A stretch of 64,000 nt of DNA. Origin: G963668655 sp963668655. Lineage in GTDB: Bacteria; Myxococcota_A; SURF-8. The notes under the pieces were generated by a model that saw only the letters and a program-made list of their open reading frames with translations, was not told the DNA's origin and ran no database searches. Location of the stretch: assembly GCA_963668655.2 (NCBI GenBank), contig CAXXPQ010000005.1:186001-250000 (forward strand). The letters run 5' to 3'. Shown one piece after another: positions 41,375-50,836 of this stretch (positions are counted from its first letter, which is position 1; each line of letters begins with the position of its first letter). The translations under genes were made by a program, and so were the position numbers.

Positions 41375-42184
41375 GTGGCAAAAGCGAAGAAACTCGATAA
41401 AAAAGAACTGAAACAACCGGATGCGTTCCAGTCCAAGGGTGAAAAAGCCCTGGATCACGTCGTTCAGAACAAAAAACGCTATCTCACCTACATCGCGGCG
41501 TTTCTGGGGCTCGTGATTCTGGTTCAAGTAGGGTTTGCCTTCCGGGATTACCGGAACGGGAAAGTCAGCACCGCGTTCTCGGATGCGATGAAAGTCGTGG
41601 ACGCCGAGGTCATCGAGGACAAGACCCAGGCCGCCGAAGCCAAGGAAATGACCTTCGAAAGCGAGGAAGCCAAGAATCTGGCCATCACCACCCAACTGGG
41701 CGAGTTCATCAACAAGCACGCCGACAGCCGCTTCGCAACCCTGGCCCGCATGCACGTCGGCAACGCCTTTTTCGCGCTGAAACGCTACGACAAGGCCCTT
41801 GAAAATTATGAAACCTTCCTGAAGGACGGCGATTTCGCGCAGTTCCGTTTCATGGCCCTGAACAACATCGCCCAATGTCAGGAAAACCAGGGAAACACGG
41901 ATCAGGCCATCGCCACGTACAAGAAGATCATCGACGAAAGCAAAACCGACCTCTGGAAGGACCAGTCGTTTTACGCCCTCGGAGTCCTCTACAAAAAGCA
42001 GGGCAACAACGACGAATCCATCAAGTGGTTCGACAAACTGGTGGAAAAATATCCGGAAAGCGGCCTGAAGACCAAAGCCGACAAATTCCTGGCCGTCCTT
42101 CGGGGACCGGAGCCGGAAAAGAAAGCCGAGGAAAAAGCCGCCGAACCGGAAGCGGCGGATGAAAAGAAAGGGGAGGGCAACTGA
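41375..42184 (+). CDS. YfgM-like membrane-anchored TPR protein
   Basis: 269 residues from a GTG start with AAGGAGG six nt upstream; the longer TTG frame begins inside the promoter. A basic cytoplasmic N-terminus and one TM helix (YLTYIAAFLGLVILVQVGFAF) are followed by tetratricopeptide repeats (ARMHVGNAFFALKRYDKALENY, NIAQCQENQGNTDQAIATY, GVLYKKQGNNDESIKWF) and an Ala/Glu/Lys tail. In gammaproteobacteria YfgM sits beside BamB and works with the SecYEG/PpiD periplasmic chaperone network. The gene order here is the same, with a one-base overlap into bamB. Confidence 0.8.
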   Translation: MAKAKKLDKKELKQPDAFQSKGEKALDHVVQNKKRYLTYIAAFLGLVILVQVGFAFRDYRNGKVSTAFSDAMKVVDAEVIEDKTQAAEAKEMTFESEEAKNLAITTQLGEFINKHADSRFATLARMHVGNAFFALKRYDKALENYETFLKDGDFAQFRFMALNNIAQCQENQGNTDQAIATYKKIIDESKTDLWKDQSFYALGVLYKKQGNNDESIKWFDKLVEKYPESGLKTKADKFLAVLRGPEPEKKAEEKAAEPEAADEKKGEGN

Positions 42185-43392
42185 TGCGCTTTCCCCGGGT
42201 CGAGCGGCTGCTCGTCGCCCTGGCCCTGCTTCTCGTACTCGCCTCCTTCGTCTTTTCCTGCGGCGGCCCCGTCAAGCGGAAAGAAGGATGGAAACGCACG
42301 GTTTTTCAACCGGGAAACCTGGGCGTAACCGTCGTCTGGCGTCAGCAGATCACCGAGCGGGATCTTCGCGACTACCTGGAATACGAACCGCTGGAAGACG
42401 GCATCCCGGGAGTGGACGACACCTCGGTCTACGTGGGAGGCCGCTCGAAAACCCTTTACAAGCTCGATCGCCATACCGGCGAAATCATTCAGAAAAGACG
42501 CATGCTGGAGGAGATCTTCTCCCAGCCCGTTCCCATCGGGGAAAGGCTCTATTTCGGAACGTCCACCGGTTTTCTGTACGCCCTTCAAAAAGACAGCCTG
42601 AAGACCGTCTGGAAGTACAACGCCAAGTCCGAAATCGTCACCCCGCCCATCGTTCTGGACGACATGCTGTACTTCATCACCCAGAACGACAAACTGGTGG
42701 CCTTGCGTGCCGATGACGGCTCGTTCGCCTGGGAGCACAAGGAAAACTACTGGGGCACCATGTCCATTCGGAAACGCGCCCAGCCGGCGATTTCCGGCGA
42801 TTTCCTCTATCAGGGCTTCACCAACGGTTTCCTCTGCGCCTTCGATCGCCACAACGGCGAATTGCTCTGGAGGAGAAGCCTGGGGAAGGGCAAACGTTTC
42901 GATGACGTGAACGCCACGCCCGTTCTGAGTGACGGCATGCTTTACACCGCCAGTTTCGATAACGGTGCCTATTGCCTGAACGCCGAATCCGGAATCGTCC
43001 TCTGGCACACGCCGCTGAAATCGGCCAGCGCGCCGTTTCTTTCCGGAAACATCCTGTACCTTGCCGCCAGCGAAGACGGCTTTTACGCCCTGGACAAGGA
43101 AACGGGAAAAATCCGCTGGTTCATGGAACTGGCGCAGATCTTCCACGGCCGGAAGGAGGGAGCGCTTTCTTCCGTCGTTCCCTACATGGGGAACTACCTG
43201 GTTTTTTCCGCCTCGGGGACGGGACTGTATTTCATGGATTTCGGAAAGAAAAAGCTGATCGAACGCTTCACGCCAGGCAACGGGATTTCCTGCATGCCGA
43301 CGGTCAAGGGAAACATGATTTACGTGCTTTCCAACGGAGGCTATGTCTATGCGATTTCCCTGGCAAGAAAAAGCATGATAAAGCAAATTTAG
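42184..43392 (+). CDS. bamB: BamB-like PQQ-type beta-propeller lipoprotein
   Basis: 402 residues. The signal peptide with lipobox FVFSC at about residue 26 fits an outer-membrane lipoprotein. The mature part is a propeller with repeats of the PQQ type, such as LYKLDRHTGEIIQK, LVALRADDGSFAWEHK, LCAFDRHNGELLWRRSLG, AYCLNAESGIVLWHT and FYALDKETGKIRWFM. BamB assists the BAM complex in inserting outer-membrane barrels. The start overlaps the YfgM-like stop by one base (TGATG), so the pair is coupled. Related PQQ-propeller enzymes exist, but no methanol/glucose dehydrogenase residues are apparent. Confidence 0.82.
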   Translation: MRFPRVERLLVALALLLVLASFVFSCGGPVKRKEGWKRTVFQPGNLGVTVVWRQQITERDLRDYLEYEPLEDGIPGVDDTSVYVGGRSKTLYKLDRHTGEIIQKRRMLEEIFSQPVPIGERLYFGTSTGFLYALQKDSLKTVWKYNAKSEIVTPPIVLDDMLYFITQNDKLVALRADDGSFAWEHKENYWGTMSIRKRAQPAISGDFLYQGFTNGFLCAFDRHNGELLWRRSLGKGKRFDDVNATPVLSDGMLYTASFDNGAYCLNAESGIVLWHTPLKSASAPFLSGNILYLAASEDGFYALDKETGKIRWFMELAQIFHGRKEGALSSVVPYMGNYLVFSASGTGLYFMDFGKKKLIERFTPGNGISCMPTVKGNMIYVLSNGGYVYAISLARKSMIKQI

Positions 43393-43402
43393 AAGATACG
43401 GT

Positions 43403-44161
43403 TTATTCCATCAATTCCGATAATTTAAGCCCGACTTCCTCAACCATTTCCTTAATGAATTCTCCCAGGGATTGACCGATGTCGCTTTCTTTCAGGAGGA
43501 ACGTTCCGCCCAGGGAATCTCCGTCCGGAAGGTGAAAGAGCTGCCCGACGACGCAGGCCGTCGCGCCGCCCCGGGCTTGTACTAGACCGGATAGCAGAAC
43601 CACGTAAACCACGTCGGCTCCGGTTTCCCTGTACAGACGTTCGGCATCCTTTTTTCTCAAACCCTCCAGAAATTTGGGAGTGGGGCTGAAGGTCGTCCGG
43701 CCGATATTTTTGCTCACCAGTGCCGGCGGAACGCCGTTCCCGGCATCCACGGCTTTTTTTCTGCCCACCGCGCGGAAAATGGCCAGGTCGCCGTCGCCGA
43801 TTTTTACGGGAACGGAGCCCTGGAACTTCCTCCGGATCGGATCCGTGTCCAGCACCTGGATGTTGGTGGCGTGTTTCTTCAAAACCGCTTCAAGCGTCTC
43901 GGCCATCCACCAGAGAAAATCCGGGTTCTGTTTGCCGGAATCCTCCGTAAGCGAACGATGGGAGGTCCGTCCGTCCGAGTTCGTTATGACCGGCAGGTTG
44001 TCCGAGGGAAGAACGGCGAGCGTCTTGAACTCGGCTTCGTCGAAACGATCGTTGGGAGAAAAAGCACGACCCCCAAGAAGTACTCCGCAACCGACGCAAA
44101 ACAGAAGAAATGTCACCCAGAGAGGACAGATGAGCAACTTCGCATAAGATGCATTATGCAT
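43403..44161 (-). CDS. Predicted lipoprotein, function unknown
   Basis: 252 residues from the ATG at 44161, which places LWVTFLLFCVGC as a short signal peptide and lipobox; a GTG frame from 44245 would add 28 residues with no signal character. The mature part has alternating strands and helices (EFKTLAVLPSDNLPVI, WWMAETLEAVLKKHATNIQVL, DVVYVVLLSGLVQARG, GEFIKEMVEEVGLKLSEL). This fold-like pattern resembles the LpoB/TolB-N or CsgG-like lipoproteins, but I cannot assign it. It lies downstream of pyrG on the same strand with a 103-bp gap and converges on bamB. Confidence 0.55.
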   Translation of the reverse strand: MHNASYAKLLICPLWVTFLLFCVGCGVLLGGRAFSPNDRFDEAEFKTLAVLPSDNLPVITNSDGRTSHRSLTEDSGKQNPDFLWWMAETLEAVLKKHATNIQVLDTDPIRRKFQGSVPVKIGDGDLAIFRAVGRKKAVDAGNGVPPALVSKNIGRTTFSPTPKFLEGLRKKDAERLYRETGADVVYVVLLSGLVQARGGATACVVGQLFHLPDGDSLGGTFLLKESDIGQSLGEFIKEMVEEVGLKLSELME

Positions 44162-44264
44162 AGTTACAAATCGACCACGATATCCTCTCTTTTCCAGGCG
44201 TTTTCCATCGTGATTCCAGTCGGTTCCGTTTCTCGCAACCTTCACGGGGCAGCCCTCCCGAGCG

Positions 44265-45905
44265 TTATTTCGTGTTGTCCTTGATCTCCAGAGCGGTCTT
44301 GATGAGATGATAGAAAAGCTCCGCCGGTCTTTCCAGGTGACTGGTCAGTTCCGGATGAAACTGGCAGGCCATGAAATACGGATGATCCGGCAATTCCATG
44401 ATCTGCATGATCTCGCCTTCCGAGGCGCGGCCGGAAAAAACCAGGCCGTTTTCTTCCAGCATGGGAACGTATTTCGGATTGATTTCGTAGCGATGACGAA
44501 AGCGCCTTCGGATCTGCTTGGATTCATTGAAAATCCTGTGGGCCTTCGTCCCGGGTTTCAGGATGACGTCGTGACCGCCGAGGCGCATGGTGCCGCCTTT
44601 GTAAGCGATTTCCTGCTGCTCCGGCAAGAAGCAGACCAGCGGCTCTTTGACCTTGAAGCCGTCGCTTTCGATTTCCTCCGTGCTTGCATCTTCCAGTTTG
44701 CAGACGTTTCGGGCATATTCGATCACCGCAAGCTGCATGCCGTAACAGATGCCCAGATACGGAACATTGCGTTCCCGGCAGAATTGAATGATGCGGATTT
44801 TTCCCTCGATGCCGCGCGTTCCGAAACCACCCGGGACGATCACGGCGTCCACGCCTTCCATGGCCTTTTCAATGGAAAGCTTACCCTTCTCGATTTTCGT
44901 CGTGTCGATCCAGCTCAATTGAACGTTCACGTCGAGATGCGCCTGGGTATGATTGATGGCCTCGATGATGGAAGCATAGCTGTCGTGCAGATCGCAGTAC
45001 TTTCCTCCGATGGCCAGCCGGATCGGCGTGGCGTCTTTCTTTTCCATCATGCGCTCGACCAGCTTTCCCCAGTTGTCCAGCTGCGGCGGTGAGTATATCC
45101 CCAGTTTTTTATGCAAGATCTCCGCCAGACCTTCCTTTTCGAAAAGAAGCGGGATCCTGTAGACGGAATCCACGTCCTTGCCGCTGATGACCGCTTCCTG
45201 TTCGATATTGCAGAACAGCGCGATTTTCTGTTTTATTTTCGGTAATAGCGGCGTCTTGCAACGACCGATGATGATGTCCGGATGGATGCCGCGTTCACTG
45301 AGCAGCTTCACCGACTGCTGCGTGGGTTTCGACTTCTGCTCCCCGACGCCGGAAGGCACCGGCACATAGGTCAGATGGACGTAAACGATATTCTCGCGCC
45401 CCACGTCCTGCCGGAGCTGGCGAACGCTTTCCAGGAACAACTCGTTTTCCATGTCGCCCACCGTGCCGCCGATTTCGATCAGCATGATCTCGGCTTCCTC
45501 CTGTCGGGCGATCCGGTGAAAATGCTCCTTTATGGCGTCGGCGACATGGGGAATCAACTGGACGGTCTGGCCCAGAAAATCTCCCCGGCGCTCGCGCTCC
45601 AGGATGGACTTGAAGACCTTCCCCATGGTCAGGTTCCACTCGAACTTGCAGTTGATGTCCAGGAAACGTTCGTAGTGGCCGAAATCCATGTCCACTTCGC
45701 CGCCGTCGTCCAGAACGAAGACCTCGCCGTGCTCGATGGGATTCATGGTGCCCGGATCCGTGTTGAGATAGCCATCGCATTTGATCGGAACGATTTTCAG
45801 CCGATCGTGAAGCAGATGGCCGATGGAGGCGGCCGCGATTCCTTTTCCCAGTCCGGAAAGCACGCCTCCGGTAACGACGATGAATTTCGATCCGTGATAC
45901 GACAT
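44265..45905 (-). CDS. pyrG: CTP synthase
   Basis: 546 residues from the ATG at 45905 (the family is usually about 545); the 28 extra upstream codons are not conserved-looking. It converts UTP and glutamine to CTP. The synthetase domain opens with KFIVVTGGVLSGLGKGIAAASIG, with GYLNTDPGTMNPIEHGEVFV and DMDFGHYERFL. The glutaminase domain has GGFGTRG, the nucleophile Cys in PYLGICYGMQ, and the His-Glu pair in CQFHPELTS. The start has a GGGCAGGGA Shine-Dalgarno. It is divergent from mvaS across 331 bp. Confidence 0.96.
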   Translation of the reverse strand: MSYHGSKFIVVTGGVLSGLGKGIAAASIGHLLHDRLKIVPIKCDGYLNTDPGTMNPIEHGEVFVLDDGGEVDMDFGHYERFLDINCKFEWNLTMGKVFKSILERERRGDFLGQTVQLIPHVADAIKEHFHRIARQEEAEIMLIEIGGTVGDMENELFLESVRQLRQDVGRENIVYVHLTYVPVPSGVGEQKSKPTQQSVKLLSERGIHPDIIIGRCKTPLLPKIKQKIALFCNIEQEAVISGKDVDSVYRIPLLFEKEGLAEILHKKLGIYSPPQLDNWGKLVERMMEKKDATPIRLAIGGKYCDLHDSYASIIEAINHTQAHLDVNVQLSWIDTTKIEKGKLSIEKAMEGVDAVIVPGGFGTRGIEGKIRIIQFCRERNVPYLGICYGMQLAVIEYARNVCKLEDASTEEIESDGFKVKEPLVCFLPEQQEIAYKGGTMRLGGHDVILKPGTKAHRIFNESKQIRRRFRHRYEINPKYVPMLEENGLVFSGRASEGEIMQIMELPDHPYFMACQFHPELTSHLERPAELFYHLIKTALEIKDNTK

Positions 45906-46124
45906 ATCCCTGCCCTTGTCTGAAGTGAAAAGTGCCCTACTCTTCTGTGTTATCGGAAAATGGAGACTGTGGAAGGCCGACCAAAACAAGCATACCGCAT
46001 TATAGTGAAACGAAAACGGAATGCAACCTCTTTTTGTCGTCGTTTCCCAACGGATTCTTCGCTTACAATCCTATATCGGGTAGCTCGTTCCTCGCGTGGT
46101 GAAATAAATGCATTGAGGAAAGGT

Positions 46125-46154
46125 TTGCTTCGAATTCACCGATTCTGCTATACT
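46125..46154 (+). promoter_or_regulatory. Strong promoter of the HMG-CoA synthase-like gene
   Basis: TTGCTT (46125-46130) and TATACT (46149-46154) are 18 bp apart, with TG one base before the -10 (TGCTATACT). The leader is about 75 nt. The rest of the 331-bp pyrG-mvaS gap (45906-46236) is AT-richer and shows no gene; it must also hold the pyrG promoter. Confidence 0.7.
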
Positions 46155-46236
46155 TCCGCAGCTTGTGTTTTCGCTGTTTCTCGAAAGAAATCCATACCGG
46201 TCACGCACCGGGTGAAATAGATCGAAGGAGTACGGT

Positions 46237-47553
46237 TTGACCACTAGAAATCCCGTCGGCATCGAGGCGATCTCGACCCATATCCCCAGACATTTCATCG
46301 ACCTCAAAACCCTCGCGAAAGCCAATGGAACGGATCCGGACAAATATTATCACGGACTTGGGGGCCGCCGCATGGCGGTGATTCAGCCGGGCGAAGACCC
46401 GCTGACCCTGGCCGTGGAAGCCGCCAGGAAGCTTTTCGATCGGTATTCGGTGAAAAGAAAGGATATCGGCCTGGTCATCGTGGGAACCGAAACGGCCATC
46501 GACGCGGCAAAACCCATCGCGGCCTATGTTCATGGAATTCTCGGCTTGCCGGGAGAGTGCCGCACCTTCGACACCAAGCACGCCTGCTACGGCTGTACCG
46601 CAGCCCTGAAAACCGCCGCCGACTGGTGCCGGTCCGGCAGCGCCCGGGGGCGCAAGGCCCTTGTCATCGCCACCGATATCGCCCGGTACGACAACGACTC
46701 CCCCGGCGAACCCACCCAGGGGGCCGGCGCCGTGGCGATGATCGTCGGCCAGTCCCCCGCCCTTCTGGCGCTGGAGGATTATCCGGAGGCGGTCTTTACG
46801 GAAGACGCCATGGATTTCTGGCGGCCGCATTACAGATCCACCGCCGTCGTGGACGGACACGCCTCCATCGACAATTACCTGAAGGCGCTGGAAAGCACGT
46901 ACCGACGCTTCAAGCATGAAAGCGGACTCGCTTTCGAGGATTACGATTACCTGCTCTTTCACGTTCCGTTCCCGAAAATGGCCTTCAAAGCCTTTCGCCT
47001 GCTGTACGAGCGGGAAATGAAATCGGAAAACGGAAACCGTTTCGAGAACATGGAGACCGACTACCGAGCCCGTTCCTGGCCGGCCTTGTGGGCGAACATC
47101 GAGATCGGAAACGTGTACGCCGGATCCTTATATATCTCGCTGGCCAGTCTCCTGGAAAAACAGTCCCTGCGGCCACAGTCCCGGCGATTGGGCTTTTTCT
47201 CTTACGGGAGCGGGTGTTGCGCGGAATTCTTTTCCGGGCGCGTCGGCCCGGACGCCTCCGCCTGGGAAGGAAAAATCGGCCTTCAAGAAGCCCTGGACAA
47301 CCGGATCGAACTGGACCATGCCTCCTATCGACGCTTCCGCGCGGAAAGCGAACGGCTGCTGAAAAACGGTTCCTTCCAGGAAGACCTCCGCCTCGACGAC
47401 ATGGGAGAGGCGACGATTCTTTTCTGCGGCATCCGGGATCACCAGCGTGTGTATTCCATTATCCCGGATTCTTCCAGAAGAAGGCGGCACGACGCTGCGG
47501 CCAATAAAAACAAGGAGGAAAGGGAACTGTTCACCGTGCGCGTGTACAGTTGA
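46237..47553 (+). CDS. mvaS: HMG-CoA synthase family protein
   Basis: 438 residues from a TTG start with AAGGAG six nt upstream. The thiolase-like fold has Glu85 in VGTETAIDAAKP and the acyl-accepting Cys117 in TKHACYGCTAAL. VIATDIARY, GAGAVAMIVG, LLFHVPFPKMAFKA (catalytic His) and FFSYGSGCCAEFF are also present. HMG-CoA synthase joins acetyl-CoA and acetoacetyl-CoA for the mevalonate pathway; in myxobacteria a paralog also feeds an alternative isovaleryl-CoA route. No other mevalonate gene is in the window. The C-terminus carries an unusual Arg/Lys-rich stretch (SSRRRRHDAAANKNK) before the last strand. Confidence 0.9.
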   Translation: MTTRNPVGIEAISTHIPRHFIDLKTLAKANGTDPDKYYHGLGGRRMAVIQPGEDPLTLAVEAARKLFDRYSVKRKDIGLVIVGTETAIDAAKPIAAYVHGILGLPGECRTFDTKHACYGCTAALKTAADWCRSGSARGRKALVIATDIARYDNDSPGEPTQGAGAVAMIVGQSPALLALEDYPEAVFTEDAMDFWRPHYRSTAVVDGHASIDNYLKALESTYRRFKHESGLAFEDYDYLLFHVPFPKMAFKAFRLLYEREMKSENGNRFENMETDYRARSWPALWANIEIGNVYAGSLYISLASLLEKQSLRPQSRRLGFFSYGSGCCAEFFSGRVGPDASAWEGKIGLQEALDNRIELDHASYRRFRAESERLLKNGSFQEDLRLDDMGEATILFCGIRDHQRVYSIIPDSSRRRRHDAAANKNKEERELFTVRVYS

Positions 47554-47610
47554 TCGACTTTCTTTTCTAAGTTCCCAACCGCACCCAACCTGAACATTCC
47601 CCGACATCCC

Positions 47611-47647
47611 TATCCCAAAGGATACTATACATCCCCATGGGATCCTT
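47611..47647. repeat. Nested inverted repeats in the gap after the HMG-CoA synthase gene
   Basis: TATCC-CAAA-GGATA (47611-47624), CCCATGGG (47634-47641) and AAGGAT/ATCCTT (47618-47623 / 47642-47647) overlap within 37 bp. They could be an operator or a weak terminator. Apart from the 24-codon ORF at 47728, I see nothing else in the 307-bp gap 47554-47860. Confidence 0.4.
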
Positions 47648-47727
47648 CTATCCTTGCCTGGAGTCGTTCGCGACTTTCCGGAATACCCCGATCAGAATAC
47701 AGCGCATGCCGAAGTTGGAGGCCATTC

Positions 47728-47802
47728 ATGGACAAGGATAAAAGCTCGGGCGGTTTGCAGGGGGCGAGTCAGATTTTAGGAGGAGGCGATATCTCGGGCT
47801 GA
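47728..47802 (+). CDS. Possible 24-residue small protein
   Basis: An ATG with a near-ideal GGAGG six nt upstream opens a 24-codon frame (begins MDKDKSSGG, ends ILGGGDISG) that stops before the convergent DUF5610 gene. It is too short for gene finders. It has no membrane segment and is Gly/Ser/Asp-rich. The ribosome site is the main support; chance cannot be excluded. Confidence 0.35.
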   Translation: MDKDKSSGGLQGASQILGGGDISG

Positions 47803-47860
47803 TTCGGAAGATTGTCTGCCTTTGGGCGAATGAGAAAACCAGTCAAAAGCCGCTGAATTT

Positions 47861-48385
47861 TTATTCCTCGCCTTGTTTCTCTTTCAGCTCGGAGAAATAC
47901 TGGTCGTATTTCTTCGTCAGAATTCCCATGGTCTGCTTGGCCACATCGATCGCTTCCTTCTCCGCACCGGACGCCTGGAGAATCTTCATGGCTTCGTTGT
48001 AACCTTTCGAAACGGCTCCTCGGACCAGTTTCTCGAATCCTTCGTTGATTTCCTCCCTGGAATCGTCTTCGTGGCGCAGAGAATATTCCTTGTAGAACGC
48101 GGTGGTAAAGTCGAAGATCCGCTCCGCGGTGGCTTCCGGAGACCATTGATTCAATAATCCGGCCTTGACTTCCGGGTCCAGCCCTTCCAGATCGCCCTTG
48201 ATTTCCTTTTCCACCTGATCCACGAACGTCTGCTGAACCCAACGAGTCGTGGCTTCCAGACTGAGGGAAACGTTGTCCACGCTGGGCATTTCCTCGGCGG
48301 CGCCGAAGGGGTTGCCCTTAACTTTTAATTTGAACAACGATTGAATCGGGGATTGGTACTGCTTTACGGAAGGATTGACCTTCAT
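47861..48385 (-). CDS. DUF5610-type protein
   Basis: 174 residues. It is a soluble helical protein: after a polar N-terminus comes VSLSLEATTRWVQQTFVDQVEKEI, then LNQWSPEATAERIFDFTTAFYKEY and GFEKLVRGAVSKGYNEAMKILQ. The order of these helices matches my memory of the DUF5610 family, whose function is unknown. The ATG has GGAGG seven nt upstream. There is no signal peptide. It is followed by the 307-bp gap and preceded by 271 bp without a gene, where an AT-rich tract and a GGCC-rich dyad near 48605 lie after the helD stop. Confidence 0.7.
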   Translation of the reverse strand: MKVNPSVKQYQSPIQSLFKLKVKGNPFGAAEEMPSVDNVSLSLEATTRWVQQTFVDQVEKEIKGDLEGLDPEVKAGLLNQWSPEATAERIFDFTTAFYKEYSLRHEDDSREEINEGFEKLVRGAVSKGYNEAMKILQASGAEKEAIDVAKQTMGILTKKYDQYFSELKEKQGEE

Positions 48386-48656
48386 CTTCGAACCTCCATG
48401 TTCGTCACGTATCGTCCCTGATACGGCGTTCCGTTATTCGGCGGAACCGACATTTTTCTTTAGATAAATGCCGAAAAGGCAAAGAGTGAAACGGCCGAAC
48501 GATGCGAGAAACATGAAATAGTTAGAATTTACAAGCCGTTATGCCTTCCGAAATTTTTCATAAAAAAAGGGGCTTTTTCTTCTTTTATCTTCGTTTTTCA
48601 TGGCGATCGGGCCACCCGGCCTATCGGCCACGAACGGCGAGGAACGTTGAAGCGTC

Positions 48657-50744
48657 CTATCCCACCATTCGCGGGGGAAGCCACTCCGGCACCAGAGGCG
48701 ACAAGGGCATCCAGGAAAAAAGCCAGAGCTGGTGGATGGCGCGAGTCGCCCCGATATGCAGGATTCTGCGACTTTGCGGGTGGTCCGGAAACGTCTCCCG
48801 GTCCACGTTCATGAGAATCACGTAATCGAATTCAAGCCCCTTTGTCTGGGCGATATCACAGATTTCCACACCCGGTCCGAAGCTGAAATTCTGCTCCCGC
48901 ACCAAAGTGGCGGATCGGAGCCCGGTATGCCGGAGGGCCTTGTAAACCTCTTCCGCCTGGTGGAAAAATCGTGTCAGAATGGCGACTCCGGCATTGGATT
49001 CTCTTTCCATCAGATCGATCAGGGCCTCGGCAAGAAAGGTCAGGGCCTCCCCGATACCAGCCGAACGGAAAAGCAGCACCGGATCCCCTTTCCTGGGACT
49101 CTTCGGAGGGTCGGGCGGCGCCAGCTTTCCAAGAACATGATGGGAAAAGCGAATGATTTCATAGGTGGAACGATAGGAAACTTCCAGAGGCTCGATCTCC
49201 ACCCCGCCTCCTTCAACCATGCGAAAGACATCCGTCCAGTCTCCTTCCTCCTCGAAATCGGATATTCTTTGAACGGAATCACCCGCGATGGTGATGGAAT
49301 TATCCCGAACGGTCTGCATCAAAACAAGCAGTTCCAACGGACTGAAATCCTGGGCCTCGTCGATCATGAGGTGATTGTAAAGAAGACTGCGCCTCCCGGA
49401 TTTTCGGAGAGGTCCGCGAAGAAGCTGGTGCAGATAGAGAAGAATCGGATCGTCCTCGCGGTCATATACGTTCAGTTCCTCGATGATCGGGCCGCTGTCC
49501 TCCACGCGTGCGAAATGCTGGTCCGCGCACCACGAGACGATACGGGCGATCTCCCCGTCGCTGAAGGCTTTCGGGGCGTATCGATCCACGCCGTCCCGCA
49601 TCCACTGGGAATCCGTAAACAGCTCGTCGAACAACACCTCCGGCCGGGCTTTCGGTTGCGAACGAGCGGCGTCCTGAAGCATGGGAATCAGGATACGGTG
49701 GGACTTGAAGCGAACCACCTCGGCGGGCGGATGATCGCTGTAGGCTTTCGTAAGCTCCGGGAAATGCTTCCTTCGCACCATGGAAGCCCATTTCTCCAAC
49801 GTACGGACCTGGACGTTTTCCACCCCCAGGGCGGGCAGAACCCGGGAAGTATAGTTGGCCAAGGCTTCGCTGAAAACGATGACCAGCATTCCCTTGGGAC
49901 CGAAACGATCCGGATCCGAATAGTTCAGATAGGCGATCCGGTGCAGTCCCACCGTGGTTTTTCCCGACCCGGCGCTGCCCTGCACGACCACCAGCCCCTG
50001 TCCCGGCCGGGTAATCAACTTGAACTGCCTTTCGTCCAGAAGCCCCGCGATTTCGGATAGATGCTTATCTCCACGCAGTTCCCTGGGCGCCCCGGAGGAT
50101 CCCAGAAAAGGCTTCATCGTATCCGGACGGCCCGCCGCTCCCTGGCCGCCGTGAAGCGAAACCGCTTCGTTTCGGATCCGTTCCCAACCGTTTCCGGTTC
50201 GATAGTAACCGGCCTCCGGGCAACCCACGCGCAGAAGCCGCCCTTCCCCGATGGTGATGCTACGCCGGGCCGTGACGGTGCCGTCCACCTGCCGTCCGGC
50301 GAAAACCTCGTCGAAGTCGTCCCCTTCCCGGTTGTTGTAGTACACGCGGCTGATCGGCGCATTGCGCCAATCCACCACGCGGACCTTGCCTTTGATAAAG
50401 GTTTGTTTTCCAAGGACGATATCTTTTTCACGACCTTCGTCATCCGTATATCGCAAATGGGCGAAATACGGATTGTCCGGATCGATTCCATCCGGATCGT
50501 ATTGAGCGCGCAGCGCCGAAAGCGCCGATATCCGATCCATTTCCTCCATGATGCTCGCCCGGTCGTCCTCCAGCCGTTCTTCCGCGAAACGATCCCGCAG
50601 CACCGTGAGTTCTTTCTCGAAATCATGGGGGCGTCTGAGGGTTCGATGCCGCTTCAGCGCCTCCCGCACCTGTTCGAGCAGGTCAAGTTCTTCCCGAACC
50701 ACGGATGGAACCGAATCTCGCGGACTGTCCTTCGTTTTTTTCAT
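48657..50744 (-). CDS. HelD-like UvrD/Rep-family ATPase
   Basis: 695 residues. An N-terminal coiled-coil region (RREELDLL-type helices to about residue 70) precedes the superfamily I helicase core. Walker A is GSAGSGKTTVGLHRIAYL, Walker B is NHLMIDEAQDFSPLEL, followed by TIAGDSVQRI. YRSTYEI and the C-terminal QTKGLEFDYVILMNV / HIGATRAIHQLWLF match motifs IV-VI. HelD proteins use ATP to strip or recycle RNA polymerase rather than unwind DNA, and the coiled-coil N-terminus fits that group better than UvrD. The start codon has AGGAC upstream. The divergent neighbour is the DGD lipoprotein at 51027. Confidence 0.85.
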   Translation of the reverse strand: MKKTKDSPRDSVPSVVREELDLLEQVREALKRHRTLRRPHDFEKELTVLRDRFAEERLEDDRASIMEEMDRISALSALRAQYDPDGIDPDNPYFAHLRYTDDEGREKDIVLGKQTFIKGKVRVVDWRNAPISRVYYNNREGDDFDEVFAGRQVDGTVTARRSITIGEGRLLRVGCPEAGYYRTGNGWERIRNEAVSLHGGQGAAGRPDTMKPFLGSSGAPRELRGDKHLSEIAGLLDERQFKLITRPGQGLVVVQGSAGSGKTTVGLHRIAYLNYSDPDRFGPKGMLVIVFSEALANYTSRVLPALGVENVQVRTLEKWASMVRRKHFPELTKAYSDHPPAEVVRFKSHRILIPMLQDAARSQPKARPEVLFDELFTDSQWMRDGVDRYAPKAFSDGEIARIVSWCADQHFARVEDSGPIIEELNVYDREDDPILLYLHQLLRGPLRKSGRRSLLYNHLMIDEAQDFSPLELLVLMQTVRDNSITIAGDSVQRISDFEEEGDWTDVFRMVEGGGVEIEPLEVSYRSTYEIIRFSHHVLGKLAPPDPPKSPRKGDPVLLFRSAGIGEALTFLAEALIDLMERESNAGVAILTRFFHQAEEVYKALRHTGLRSATLVREQNFSFGPGVEICDIAQTKGLEFDYVILMNVDRETFPDHPQSRRILHIGATRAIHQLWLFSWMPLSPLVPEWLPPRMVG

Positions 50745-50836
50745 GTCCTATCGCCTCGATGCTTTCCGCAAACGAATCCGCGCCGAAAGAAAAAGGCATT
50801 TATCGTATCACCTTGCAACCGATTCCGGAAATGAAA

